Positions 1 to 5,961 of a stretch of DNA of 6,974 nucleotides are shown here, piece after piece. The notes under the pieces are model-generated. The model was not told the origin of the DNA and did not search any database. It saw only the letters and a list, made by a program, of their open reading frames with translations. The stretch lies in assembly GCA_018830765.1 (NCBI GenBank), contig JAHJRJ010000141.1, positions 1 through 6,974 of the forward strand, read 5' to 3'. The first letter of the stretch is position 1, and each line of letters begins with the position of its first letter. Made by a program: the position numbers and the translations under genes. The DNA is from Bacteroidota bacterium (GTDB lineage: Bacteria; Bacteroidota; Ignavibacteria; UBA10030; BY39).

Positions 1-444
1 GGACCTTTCTCACCGGAGAGAACTGGCGGGCTTCCGCTCCAACCATTTATTACTTTAGCATTCTCGGGAAAATATACTGAGCAAGAACTACGAAAGTTTG
101 TGATGGGTAAAGGGGGTATATCTGCTTACCTCGGAACCAACCGTGTCGAAGAGGTCGAAAAACAAATTACCGGAGGCGACACTAAAGCACGCGAGGTATT
201 TGAAGCTATGGCTTATCAAATCGCAAAAGAAATCGGCGCGATGGCGACAGTATTGAAAGGCAAAGTCGATGCGATTGTGCTAACAGGCGGACTTGCAAAA
301 TCGAAATTGCTGACTGGTTGGATAGTAGAGAGAGTAGGATTTATCGCGAAAGTTGTAATCTTTCCCGAAGATGATGAAATGAAAGCGTTAGCAAAAGGTG
401 CATTAAGAGTGTTAACTAATAAAGAAGTTGTAAAAATCTACTGA
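1..444 (+). CDS. buk: Butyrate kinase, C-terminal part (cut by window edge)
   Basis: The reading frame is open from the first base of the window, so this is the 3' part of a gene; 147 residues are visible of the roughly 355 usual for the family. Butyrate kinase, of the acetate-kinase/ASKHA fold, makes ATP and a short-chain acid from butyryl-phosphate and ADP in the cytoplasm; related enzymes also take branched acyl-phosphates. The visible part opens with GPFSPERTGGLPLQPF, a strongly conserved stretch of the family. It continues with the MGKGGISAYLGTN segment and carries VLTGGLA (about nt 274-297), the glycine-rich adenosine-binding motif of this fold. The gene ends at TGA 442-444, shortly before a phosphate butyryltransferase gene, its usual metabolic partner. 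There is no frameshift or internal stop in the visible part. An isobutyrate or branched-chain acid kinase is the main alternative and cannot be excluded. Confidence 0.95.
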   Translation, partial: GPFSPERTGGLPLQPFITLAFSGKYTEQELRKFVMGKGGISAYLGTNRVEEVEKQITGGDTKAREVFEAMAYQIAKEIGAMATVLKGKVDAIVLTGGLAKSKLLTGWIVERVGFIAKVVIFPEDDEMKALAKGALRVLTNKEVVKIY

Positions 445-455
445 CGAAAAAATAA

Positions 456-490
456 CAAATTCCAAATGACAAATGGCAATTGACTAATGA
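456..490. repeat. Degenerate heptanucleotide tandem repeat between buk and ptb
   Basis: Five consecutive 7-base units fill the gap between the kinase and transferase genes. They start at 456, 463, 470, 477 and 484, with consensus CAAATGA; the units at 463 and 484 read CAAATGA and CTAATGA. The last unit contains the ATG at 487 that would be the longest start of the next gene. The pattern resembles the short tandemly repeated heptanucleotides known from filamentous cyanobacteria and seen between genes in some other bacteria. Its function is unknown. A second tract with the same period lies at 6876-6938. Confidence 0.6.
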
Positions 491-1404
491 CTACTCGTAT
501 GATCAAAAATTTCGAAGAATTTTTCAATTACGCCCTAACTATTAAAGGAAAGAATGTTGTAGTTGTTCAACCAAACAACGAAGAGACACTCTCGGCAGTA
601 GTGGATGCGAAAAATTTAGGTCTTGCCGATTTTCATCTGGTCGGAGATGAATCTCTAATAAATCAAACATTAAAAAAGTTAAACGGAAATCCGGCTGATT
701 ATTTTATTTATAACATTGCTTCAACGGAAGAAGCGATAATTAAATCTTTCGAATTAATTCATAATAAAACTTGTCACGTTCTAATGAAGGGTTCGGTTGA
801 TACTTCAACTTTAATGAAAGCTGTATTTGATCCTAAAAATAATTTGAGAACGGGAAATCTTTTCAGCGACGTGTTTATTTTCGAATATCCGCAGAGGCAA
901 GAGAATAAATTCGTGATGATAACCGATGGTGGGTTAAATTTACAGCCGAATCTTGAAGAAAAAATTGGATTGATAAAAAATGCTGTCAGAGTGGCAAACG
1001 CCTTAGGTAACAACAATCCGAAAGTTGCTATACTTTCAGCTTCAGAAAAAGTTAATCCAAAGCTGCAATCGTCTATAGATGCAGCAGAATTAAAAAGATT
1101 GAATCAGGAAGGAAAAATTACCGGGTGTGTCGTTGACGGTCCAATGGCGCTTGATTTAGCGATTAGTCCACAGTCAGCCATCGAAAAAAACTACAAGTCG
1201 GAAGTTGCGGGCAATGCCGATATCATAGTGGCTCCCTCCATCGAATCGGCTAACAGTCTTGCAAAAAGCACACAATATTTTGCAAATTTGCCGCACGCAC
1301 AAGTTATAGTCGGTGGAATAGTACCAATTCTTATTCCATCGCGCGCCGATAAGCGTGAAGAAAAATTACGAACTATTGCCTTAGGTGTTTTAATGAGCAA
1401 TTGA
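487..1404 (+). CDS. ptb: Phosphate butyryltransferase (phosphate acyltransferase family)
   Basis: This 305-residue cytoplasmic enzyme of the PTA/PTB family exchanges CoA for phosphate on butyryl-CoA or a related short or branched acyl-CoA. The butyryl-phosphate formed is the substrate of the butyrate kinase encoded just upstream. The length is that of phosphate butyryltransferases, far shorter than multidomain phosphate acetyltransferases. Family stretches visible are VLMKGSVDTSTLMKAV (about residues 98-113), the RTGNLFSDVFIFE segment that follows, VITDGGLN, and the C-terminal part GNADIIVAPSIESANSLAK followed by ...VGGIVPILIPSRAD. The start is uncertain: the ATG at 487 lies in a heptad repeat and neither it nor the next in-frame ATG (499) has a Shine-Dalgarno sequence. 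Starting at 499 gives MIKNFEEFF, which is how many family members begin, so 499 may be the true start. Cotranscription with the kinase is likely. Phosphate acetyltransferase activity is a less likely alternative, given the kinase partner. Confidence 0.93.
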   Translation: MTTRMIKNFEEFFNYALTIKGKNVVVVQPNNEETLSAVVDAKNLGLADFHLVGDESLINQTLKKLNGNPADYFIYNIASTEEAIIKSFELIHNKTCHVLMKGSVDTSTLMKAVFDPKNNLRTGNLFSDVFIFEYPQRQENKFVMITDGGLNLQPNLEEKIGLIKNAVRVANALGNNNPKVAILSASEKVNPKLQSSIDAAELKRLNQEGKITGCVVDGPMALDLAISPQSAIEKNYKSEVAGNADIIVAPSIESANSLAKSTQYFANLPHAQVIVGGIVPILIPSRADKREEKLRTIALGVLMSN

Positions 1405-1430
1405 TGTTACGCAAAATCGAGATCCAGAGG

Positions 1431-1449
1431 AATTCGCCTGCGGCGAATT
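1431..1449. repeat. Perfect 8-bp inverted repeat (hairpin) after ptb
   Basis: AATTCGCC (1431-1438) and GGCGAATT (1442-1449) pair perfectly around the 3-base loop TGC, with a possible extra G-U pair outside. The hairpin lies 26 bases after the transferase stop. It is followed by TTTATAG, not by a run of T, so it would be a weak intrinsic terminator at best. It may instead be a transcript-end stabiliser or one copy of a dispersed palindromic repeat. The palindrome is seen directly; its role is not known. Confidence 0.5.
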
Positions 1450-1459
1450 TATAGAAATC

Positions 1460-1488
1460 TTGCATTTGACGTATAAAATTCTTAATAA
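1460..1488 (+). promoter_or_regulatory. Possible sigma-70-type promoter for the DUF1573 gene
   Basis: TTGCAT at 1460-1465 and TAATAA at 1483-1488 are separated by 17 bases, a normal -35/-10 spacing, and lie about 31 bases before the ATG at 1520. An overlapping TTGACG (1466-1471) is a better -35 match but has no good -10 at the right distance. The region is very AT-rich, so chance matches are easy. Confidence 0.25.
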
Positions 1489-1519
1489 TAAGACGTATTA
1501 ATTTAGAAAAGTAAAAAAT

Positions 1520-2194
1520 ATGAAATATTATATTTATCTATCGCTTTTCATTATTAGTGCTTTAATTGTATATTCACAACCAAAGATTGAAGTTCTTGAG
1601 GGGACAAACTTAGATTTTGGGGAAATGTTAAGCGGCGCTAAAATAGATAAAAAATTAACAATTAAAAACAGAGGTAAGGATACGTTGAATATTCAGTCGG
1701 TGCAAGCGTCTTGCGGGTGTACTGCAGCATTATTAAGCGCCAACGTAATCCCGCCTGGAAATACAGGGTCTCTTAGTATCGGATTCGACTCCAAAGGGTT
1801 CGATGGTAAAGTCCATAAAACCGTTACGATATATTCTAACGATACATCGAAATCACAATTACTTATAACATTTACGGCAAATATCACATCAGTTTTAAAG
1901 TTCGATCCGCAGCTAATCTATTTTCAGAACCTGACATTAGATACAACCGTAACAATGAAACTAAAAGTTCGAAATAATACTAACGAATCTGTAGAGATTG
2001 TATACTTCGACCACAAAATACAAGGTTTGCAGATAGATATCATGCAGCGCAAATTAATGCCCAACGAAATTACCGAATTGTTTCTTAAATATATCCCAAC
2101 GAGTCAAGGGATAAGTCAAGGTGAGATAATAGTAAATACAAAAAATAAAAAACAACCTAAGATTCCTCTACGCTTCTTTGCTTACGTTAAGTGA
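1520..2194 (+). CDS. Exported DUF1573 domain protein
   Basis: This 224-residue protein begins with a short basic and hydrophobic signal sequence (about residues 1-19, likely cut before Q20), so it should act outside the inner membrane. Residues about 30-115 match the DUF1573 pattern: the LDFGEML start, a β-rich segment with LTIKNRGKDTLNI, the signature QASCGC (Cys65 and Cys67), then IPPGNTGSLSIGFDSKGF and a VTIYSND strand. A second similar β-sandwich half follows (about 125-220, VRNNTNESVEIV) but lacks the CGC motif. DUF1573 folds like the immunoglobulin-type HYDIN/ASPM domains and is common in Bacteroidota; its molecular role is not established. No strong Shine-Dalgarno sequence precedes the ATG at 1520; the start is supported by the signal peptide directly after it. 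The stop TGA (2192-2194) touches the reading frame of the DinB-like gene, which suggests joint transcription. Confidence 0.88.
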   Translation: MKYYIYLSLFIISALIVYSQPKIEVLEGTNLDFGEMLSGAKIDKKLTIKNRGKDTLNIQSVQASCGCTAALLSANVIPPGNTGSLSIGFDSKGFDGKVHKTVTIYSNDTSKSQLLITFTANITSVLKFDPQLIYFQNLTLDTTVTMKLKVRNNTNESVEIVYFDHKIQGLQIDIMQRKLMPNEITELFLKYIPTSQGISQGEIIVNTKNKKQPKIPLRFFAYVK

Positions 2195-2226
2195 TTAGTA
2201 AGGTGGAAAAAAGAAAGTATTTGAAT

Positions 2227-2706
2227 ATGGTCAATGAAACTGAAATCAACGAACTGTTAGAAACTTATCTATCTTCTTATGAAAAGATAAAGCCGGTTTT
2301 CGATAATCTCTCTGAAGAGAAATTAGAATTCGTACCTGCGCCCGGTAAATGGTCAATCAAGCAAATCGCAAATCATTTATGCGATAGCGAGATAATGGCT
2401 GTTACAAGGATGCAACGTATTATCGCGGAGGAAACCCCACAACTATTAGCATACGACCAAAATAATTGGGCTAATAAATTGTTCTATGAAAAATTAGATC
2501 CGAAGATTTCGATATTGATATTCGGGTTGATTCGGCAGAGAACTTATCTACTGCTTAAACTTTTACCGGCGTCGGCTTGGGAAAGAAAGGGCAAACACTC
2601 CGAGAGGGGCGATGTATCGCTTTTGGATATGTTAAAAACTTATGTCAAGCACGGCGAGAACCATCTGCAACAGATTCACAATATTTTAGCTGTCGTTACT
2701 AAATAA
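2227..2706 (+). CDS. DinB-like four-helix metal-binding protein (DinB_2 type)
   Basis: The 159-residue product belongs to the DinB/YfiT-like superfamily. These are small cytoplasmic four-helix-bundle proteins that bind a metal through three histidines; some members are thiol transferases, but most have no known reaction. The pattern is clear: EINELLETYLSSYEKI helix, then PGKWSIKQIANHLCDSE with His50, then the YDQNNWAN segment, and near the end HGENH with His142 and His146. All three presumed ligands are present. I prefer the ATG at 2227 because relatives begin just before the first helix. An in-frame GTG at 2191 would add 12 residues (171 in total) and overlap the previous stop as GTGA, a typical coupled start. 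Neither start has a convincing Shine-Dalgarno sequence. Close placement behind the DUF1573 gene indicates one transcript, but no functional link is evident. Confidence 0.88.
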   Translation: MVNETEINELLETYLSSYEKIKPVFDNLSEEKLEFVPAPGKWSIKQIANHLCDSEIMAVTRMQRIIAEETPQLLAYDQNNWANKLFYEKLDPKISILIFGLIRQRTYLLLKLLPASAWERKGKHSERGDVSLLDMLKTYVKHGENHLQQIHNILAVVTK

Positions 2707-2736
2707 TCGTAATAAACAAACACAATATATTTATTG

Positions 2737-2743
2737 AAGGAGG
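2737..2743 (+). promoter_or_regulatory. Strong Shine-Dalgarno site that fixes a TTG start
   Basis: AAGGAGG lies eight bases before TTG 2752-2754. It rules out the longer in-frame start at TTG 2734, because that codon sits immediately before and partly inside this ribosome-binding sequence. Confidence 0.85.
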
Positions 2744-2751
2744 TTATTCAA

Positions 2752-3747
2752 TTGAAAAAATACTTATCAATAACGATGTTAATGTTCTTAACATTAATAT
2801 TGTTCTCTTGCGGAAGGAGAATGGAGCCCGTCAAGGTTGGAACTTTGAAGGAATACAAGGATGCGATGTACGGTTTCACTATCGAGTATCCGGTTGAGTG
2901 GCGGCAGTTAGGCCAGTCGGGTAAAGCGCGTTTCTATCAATCACAAGGAGTCGCAGATAAATTTTTAGATCCGGGTCGCCCAGGTGAATTAGGCACCGAA
3001 GTCATAGTGCTCGTGTCCGACTTGAACGGAAAAACATTCGAGGATATGGTTGAAGAAACCCGTGCAAACATCAAGATGGTTGGAAGGATTGACGCTGAAA
3101 ATCCTGTTACTGTCGGAAATAAAGAAGCTCTTAGAATAAATTATACTGTTCCAATCACTACAAAGATGAATATGGGGGGATATAAAATTGTTTTTCAATT
3201 TGATACTTTGTATTACGAAATTGGTTTTGCCGGTTTTGGAGAGATGTTCGAAGCTCATGCTGCGGTGTTCGACACGATGCTGAAATCATTCACGCTTCCT
3301 GTACCCGTTATCAAAATTCCCGGTGTTTGGTCGGCTTCCACAAATCTGGAAAAATATGATACGCCCTTCTTTACTGTTAATTATCCCGATAATTTGGAAT
3401 TTACTTCACCACCAAAAGGTAAAAATGAATTATCGATGGGTATGAGAGCTGACAGGTTGGATTGCAGTATTCAATTCGATGTATTCGGTGCCCAGGGTTT
3501 ACCGGTTGAGAAGGTTTTTGACCAAAACAAAGGCAGGTATAAATCCAAAACAACCGGAGAAATTATAATCGATGGACAAAAAGCGATGTTTTTAAATTAC
3601 TCGCCGGTAAAGGATATTGAAAGTCGGGCATACTTTCTCGTAAAGAACGATAAGGTTATAAGAATAACTCTGAATTATTTTGCGCCGCAAAAAGCGTCAT
3701 ACTTGACGCCGTTCGAACAAATTATTACGACGATGAAATTAAAATAA
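2752..3747 (+). CDS. Lipoprotein with two PsbP/DUF1795-like halves
   Basis: The gene starts at TTG 2752, eight bases after AAGGAGG, and encodes 331 residues. The N-terminus is a lipoprotein signal: KK, a hydrophobic stretch, then LFSC with Cys20 as the lipidated residue (Phe at -2 is slightly unusual). The mature protein has two related halves. The first (about 35-182) starts YGFTIEYPVEW and ends FDTMLKSFTL; the second (about 200-331) starts FFTVNYPDNLEF and ends FEQIITTMKLK. This layout, an aromatic-rich FTIxYP strand, a middle NYxxP strand and a terminal helix with a short SF/MK strand, is that of the PsbP/DcrB (DUF1795) fold, often found in uncharacterised bacterial lipoproteins. No enzymatic residues are apparent. 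It probably faces the periplasm or is anchored in the outer membrane. The family assignment rests on pattern only, and the function is unknown. Confidence 0.85.
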   Translation: MKKYLSITMLMFLTLILFSCGRRMEPVKVGTLKEYKDAMYGFTIEYPVEWRQLGQSGKARFYQSQGVADKFLDPGRPGELGTEVIVLVSDLNGKTFEDMVEETRANIKMVGRIDAENPVTVGNKEALRINYTVPITTKMNMGGYKIVFQFDTLYYEIGFAGFGEMFEAHAAVFDTMLKSFTLPVPVIKIPGVWSASTNLEKYDTPFFTVNYPDNLEFTSPPKGKNELSMGMRADRLDCSIQFDVFGAQGLPVEKVFDQNKGRYKSKTTGEIIIDGQKAMFLNYSPVKDIESRAYFLVKNDKVIRITLNYFAPQKASYLTPFEQIITTMKLK

Positions 3748-3829
3748 GATAAAAATTAAGGATGCGATACCGGGAAATGCGATCTGTGAGTAAAATATTT
3801 TTCGTAGATAATAAGTAACTAAGAGAGCG

Positions 3830-5539
3830 ATGATGGATATTAAAGGAAGAACTGTTTGTGTGATTGGCGGATGGGGATTAGTAGGGTCTGCGGTTTGCAG
3901 AAAACTGATGGAACGAACCCCCAAAAGAATTATTGTTACTTCACTTAAAAGGGAAGAAGCAGAGGAGGCAGTGTCAGATTTACAAAAAGAATATCCACAC
4001 GTCGGAAAAGATTTCTTTATTCCATGGTGGGGAAATATTTTTGTGCGACAGGAATTTAAAGATACTCCGCGTGAAGAAATTTTAGCCGATGAAAAGAAGC
4101 GCGAGGTTTTCATGCATGATATATTAGGTGAATTAAACGACGCTGCCTTGAAGAAAACCGCCGTTTATCAATTGCTGTGGAAATACAAACCCGAAATCGT
4201 TGTCGATTGTGTAAATTCGGCTACCGTGATTGCCTACCAAGATATTTTCCAAAGTTCACGCGATGTGCTGAAGCAGGTCAGAGCGATGAAAGCGAAAAAA
4301 GATAATAATCTTATTGAAACAACAGAACGATTGTTATGCACATTATATGTCCCTCAAATAGTGCGTCACGTCCAGATTATGTACAGGTCGATGATTGCGG
4401 CTAAAACAAAAATCTACGTCAAAATCGGCACAAGTGGAACAGGTGGTATGGGCTTTAACATCCCATACACACACAGCGAAGAGAAGCCGTCGAGAGTTTT
4501 GCTTTCGAAATCGTCGGTTGCGGGTGCGCACACGATGCTGCTGTTTTTAATGGGGAGGACACCGGATGGACCAATCACTAAGGAAATCAAACCTACGGCG
4601 GCAATTGCATGGAAGAAAATTGCCTACGGCGAAATTAAAAAACGAGGCAAGCCCGTTGAACTTTTTGATTGTCCGCCGGAGAAAGGTTTTAAAATCACTA
4701 ATATGCTTCCCGTCAAAATGGCTGAATGCGGAAAGCCTCTCGGTAAAAAATTAAAATCGGTTTATATTGATACTGGTGAAAATGGTATTTTTTCGAGAGG
4801 GGAATTCGAAGCGATTTCGATGCCGGGACAAATGGAATATGTGACACCGGAAGAGATAGCTGAGTCCGTAGTGTATGAAATCTTGGGCGGAAATACGGGA
4901 CACGATATCATCAATGCGCTCGACCACGCTACACTTGAACCTACCTTTAGAGCGGGCGTACTTTTAGAAAGCGCTCTCAAAAAAATGAAGCAATTAGAAA
5001 AAAAGCACGGAACGGAAAGCGTTGCATTCGAAATGTTGGGTCCTCCGCGATTATCTAAATTACTGTATGAATCATACTTGCTGAAGCGGGGTTTCAAGGA
5101 TATGCTTACTGTATCTAAAACAGCCGCCAAATCTTTATCCAAGAAATTAACAGACATAATTACAAAGGATACAGAATTGCGCGCTCGAATTATTTCTATC
5201 GGAATCCCGATTCTGATGCCCGACGGAAAAACTTTGTTAAGAGGAAAAGAAATTAAGATTCCTCCGTATCGCGGTGAGAATGAATTTTTGGTTAATCCTA
5301 AAAGTATTAACCTTTGGGCACACGACGGCTGGGTTGATTTGCGCGTAAAAAATATGGAAGTATGGAAAAAACGCCTTAATTGTATTTTCGACGAGGTTAA
5401 TTCGATTCCCGAAGCGGAAACAAGTTCACGATTCATGCGCAATAAAGAATATTGGAAAAACTTCAAAGATATAGAACCGGGCAAGATTGTCGGTTGGATA
5501 TTTACAGTCGAGGAGCTTGGCGAGAGGATGAAAGCATAA
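3830..5539 (+). CDS. Large Rossmann-fold NAD(P)-binding protein, SDR/epimerase-like, substrate unknown
   Basis: The 569-residue protein opens with a classical dinucleotide-binding strand and turn, VCVIGGWGLVGSAV, with the GxGxxG glycines at residues 14, 16 and 19. The next β-strand is RIIVTSL, followed by charged residues. This resembles extended short-chain dehydrogenases and NAD-dependent epimerases, which are usually only 300-350 residues. A further strand, PEIVVDCVNSATVIAY (about 124-139), fits the same fold. The central region holds a distinctive glycine-rich segment, KIGTSGTGGMGFNIPYTHSE (residues 198-217), then SRVLLSKSSVAGAHTMLLFL and the IKPTAAIAWKKIAYG stretch. The C-terminal 200 residues are mostly charged helices of unknown role. 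I cannot place a catalytic YxxxK with confidence. There is no signal peptide, so it is cytoplasmic. The start is ATGATG at 3830/3833 with AGAGAG a few bases before. It ends in a strong terminator, so it closes its transcription unit. I have the impression of similar long proteins labelled short-chain dehydrogenase in related phyla, but cannot name a reaction. Confidence 0.85.
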   Translation: MMDIKGRTVCVIGGWGLVGSAVCRKLMERTPKRIIVTSLKREEAEEAVSDLQKEYPHVGKDFFIPWWGNIFVRQEFKDTPREEILADEKKREVFMHDILGELNDAALKKTAVYQLLWKYKPEIVVDCVNSATVIAYQDIFQSSRDVLKQVRAMKAKKDNNLIETTERLLCTLYVPQIVRHVQIMYRSMIAAKTKIYVKIGTSGTGGMGFNIPYTHSEEKPSRVLLSKSSVAGAHTMLLFLMGRTPDGPITKEIKPTAAIAWKKIAYGEIKKRGKPVELFDCPPEKGFKITNMLPVKMAECGKPLGKKLKSVYIDTGENGIFSRGEFEAISMPGQMEYVTPEEIAESVVYEILGGNTGHDIINALDHATLEPTFRAGVLLESALKKMKQLEKKHGTESVAFEMLGPPRLSKLLYESYLLKRGFKDMLTVSKTAAKSLSKKLTDIITKDTELRARIISIGIPILMPDGKTLLRGKEIKIPPYRGENEFLVNPKSINLWAHDGWVDLRVKNMEVWKKRLNCIFDEVNSIPEAETSSRFMRNKEYWKNFKDIEPGKIVGWIFTVEELGERMKA

Positions 5540-5556
5540 AAAAGTTATCTATGTAA

Positions 5557-5618
5557 AAAGGCGGCAGATTGCAGCGGGATATCAGTGAATCCGTTGGGAA
5601 CTGTCGCCTTTATTTTTT
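5557..5618 (+). terminator. Two-tier hairpin terminator after the dehydrogenase-like gene
   Basis: The outer stem pairs AAAGGCGGCAG (5557-5567) with CTGTCGCCTTT (5601-5611), 11 pairs including one G-U. Inside it, CAGCGGGAT (5572-5580) pairs with ATCCGTTG (5589-5596) with one bulged G and one G-U, leaving the 8-base loop 5581-5588. A 4x4 internal loop joins the two tiers. A T6 tract at 5613-5618 follows the outer stem. It starts 17 bases after the stop of the upstream gene and is the only convincing intrinsic terminator in the window. Confidence 0.8.
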
Positions 5619-5638
5619 CATTTATTTGTTTATTCAAC

Positions 5639-5875
5639 TTAGAAAACCAACGTCTTTCCTACGCTCAATCCTATCGTCGGCACACCTTGGTTGCCGAGGG
5701 GAGAGATATCAACACCGCCTCCTCCTTTTGTAATTTTGTCGGCATCAATCGACTTGAGTAAAAATTTCCAGCTTGCTATTTTCTCGAAAGTGACTTAGTC
5801 GGCTGTAACTCCAAAACCTCGAGGAGCGAAACCGCCCGCATCTGATTCGATTGCGGCTACATGTTTTTCTTCCGG
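5639..5875 (-). pseudogene. Relic of an M28-family metallopeptidase (C-terminal fragment)
   Basis: Read on the minus strand from 5875 to the TAA at 5641-5639, one frame gives about 78 codons interrupted by a single in-frame TAA at 5797-5795. Before that stop it reads EKHVAAIESDAGGFAPRGFG; after it come IASWKFLLKSIDAD, then GGGGVDISPL and GVPTIGLSV. These match in order the C-terminal part of M28 zinc peptidases (carboxypeptidase Q type), where the ESD aspartate is a zinc ligand and GGxDISPL...GVP precedes the last ligand histidine in a YHHT-like motif. That histidine is absent: the frame ends GKTLVF-stop right after GVPTIGLSV. The N-terminal two thirds, with the first zinc ligands, are also missing, and stops lie in frame just upstream (5876-5878, 5885-5887). 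It cannot encode a working peptidase. Conserved wording on both sides of the stop argues for a fairly recent loss. The frame-consistent match makes chance unlikely. Confidence 0.8.
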
Positions 5876-5903
5876 TTAAACAAATTAGTACGCCTTTCGA
5901 AAA

Positions 5904-5936
5904 TAAATTTGAACAGTCAAGAAAAATATTTATATT
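5904..5936 (+). promoter_or_regulatory. Candidate promoter(s) for the PorD-like gene
   Basis: Two readings overlap. TTGAAC (5909-5914) and TATATT (5931-5936), 16 bases apart, form a good sigma-70-type pair with a start predicted near 5943. TAAATTTG (5904-5911) fits the Bacteroidota -7 consensus TAnnTTTG exactly, but no matching TTG -33 element is seen at the expected distance (TTA is present near 5876). Upstream there is only the terminator and the peptidase relic, so the gene needs its own promoter here. Confidence 0.45.
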
Positions 5937-5950
5937 AAACTCAACAAATT

Positions 5951-5955
5951 GAAGG
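5951..5955 (+). promoter_or_regulatory. Ribosome-binding site of the PorD-like gene
   Basis: GAAGG ends six bases before ATG 5962 and supports that start, which is also followed directly by a signal peptide. Confidence 0.7.
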
Positions 5956-5961
5956 CAAAGT

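Noticed and set aside
456..490. Short regularly spaced repeats as a CRISPR array
   Set aside because: The units are only 7 bases, directly adjacent and without spacers; no cas genes are present.
3748..3829. A promoter or terminator between the lipoprotein and dehydrogenase-like genes
   Set aside because: No paired -35/-10 elements at proper spacing and no stem with a T-run could be found; the two genes may be cotranscribed.
4762..5484. A 240-codon open frame on the minus strand within the dehydrogenase-like gene
   Set aside because: Its product shows no recognisable family pattern, and it lies wholly antisense to a gene with clear protein motifs and a start site; it is a frame shadow.
5639..5961. 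The peptidase relic as a functional small protein
   Set aside because: It has an in-frame stop, no start codon with a ribosome-binding site, and lacks most zinc ligands.
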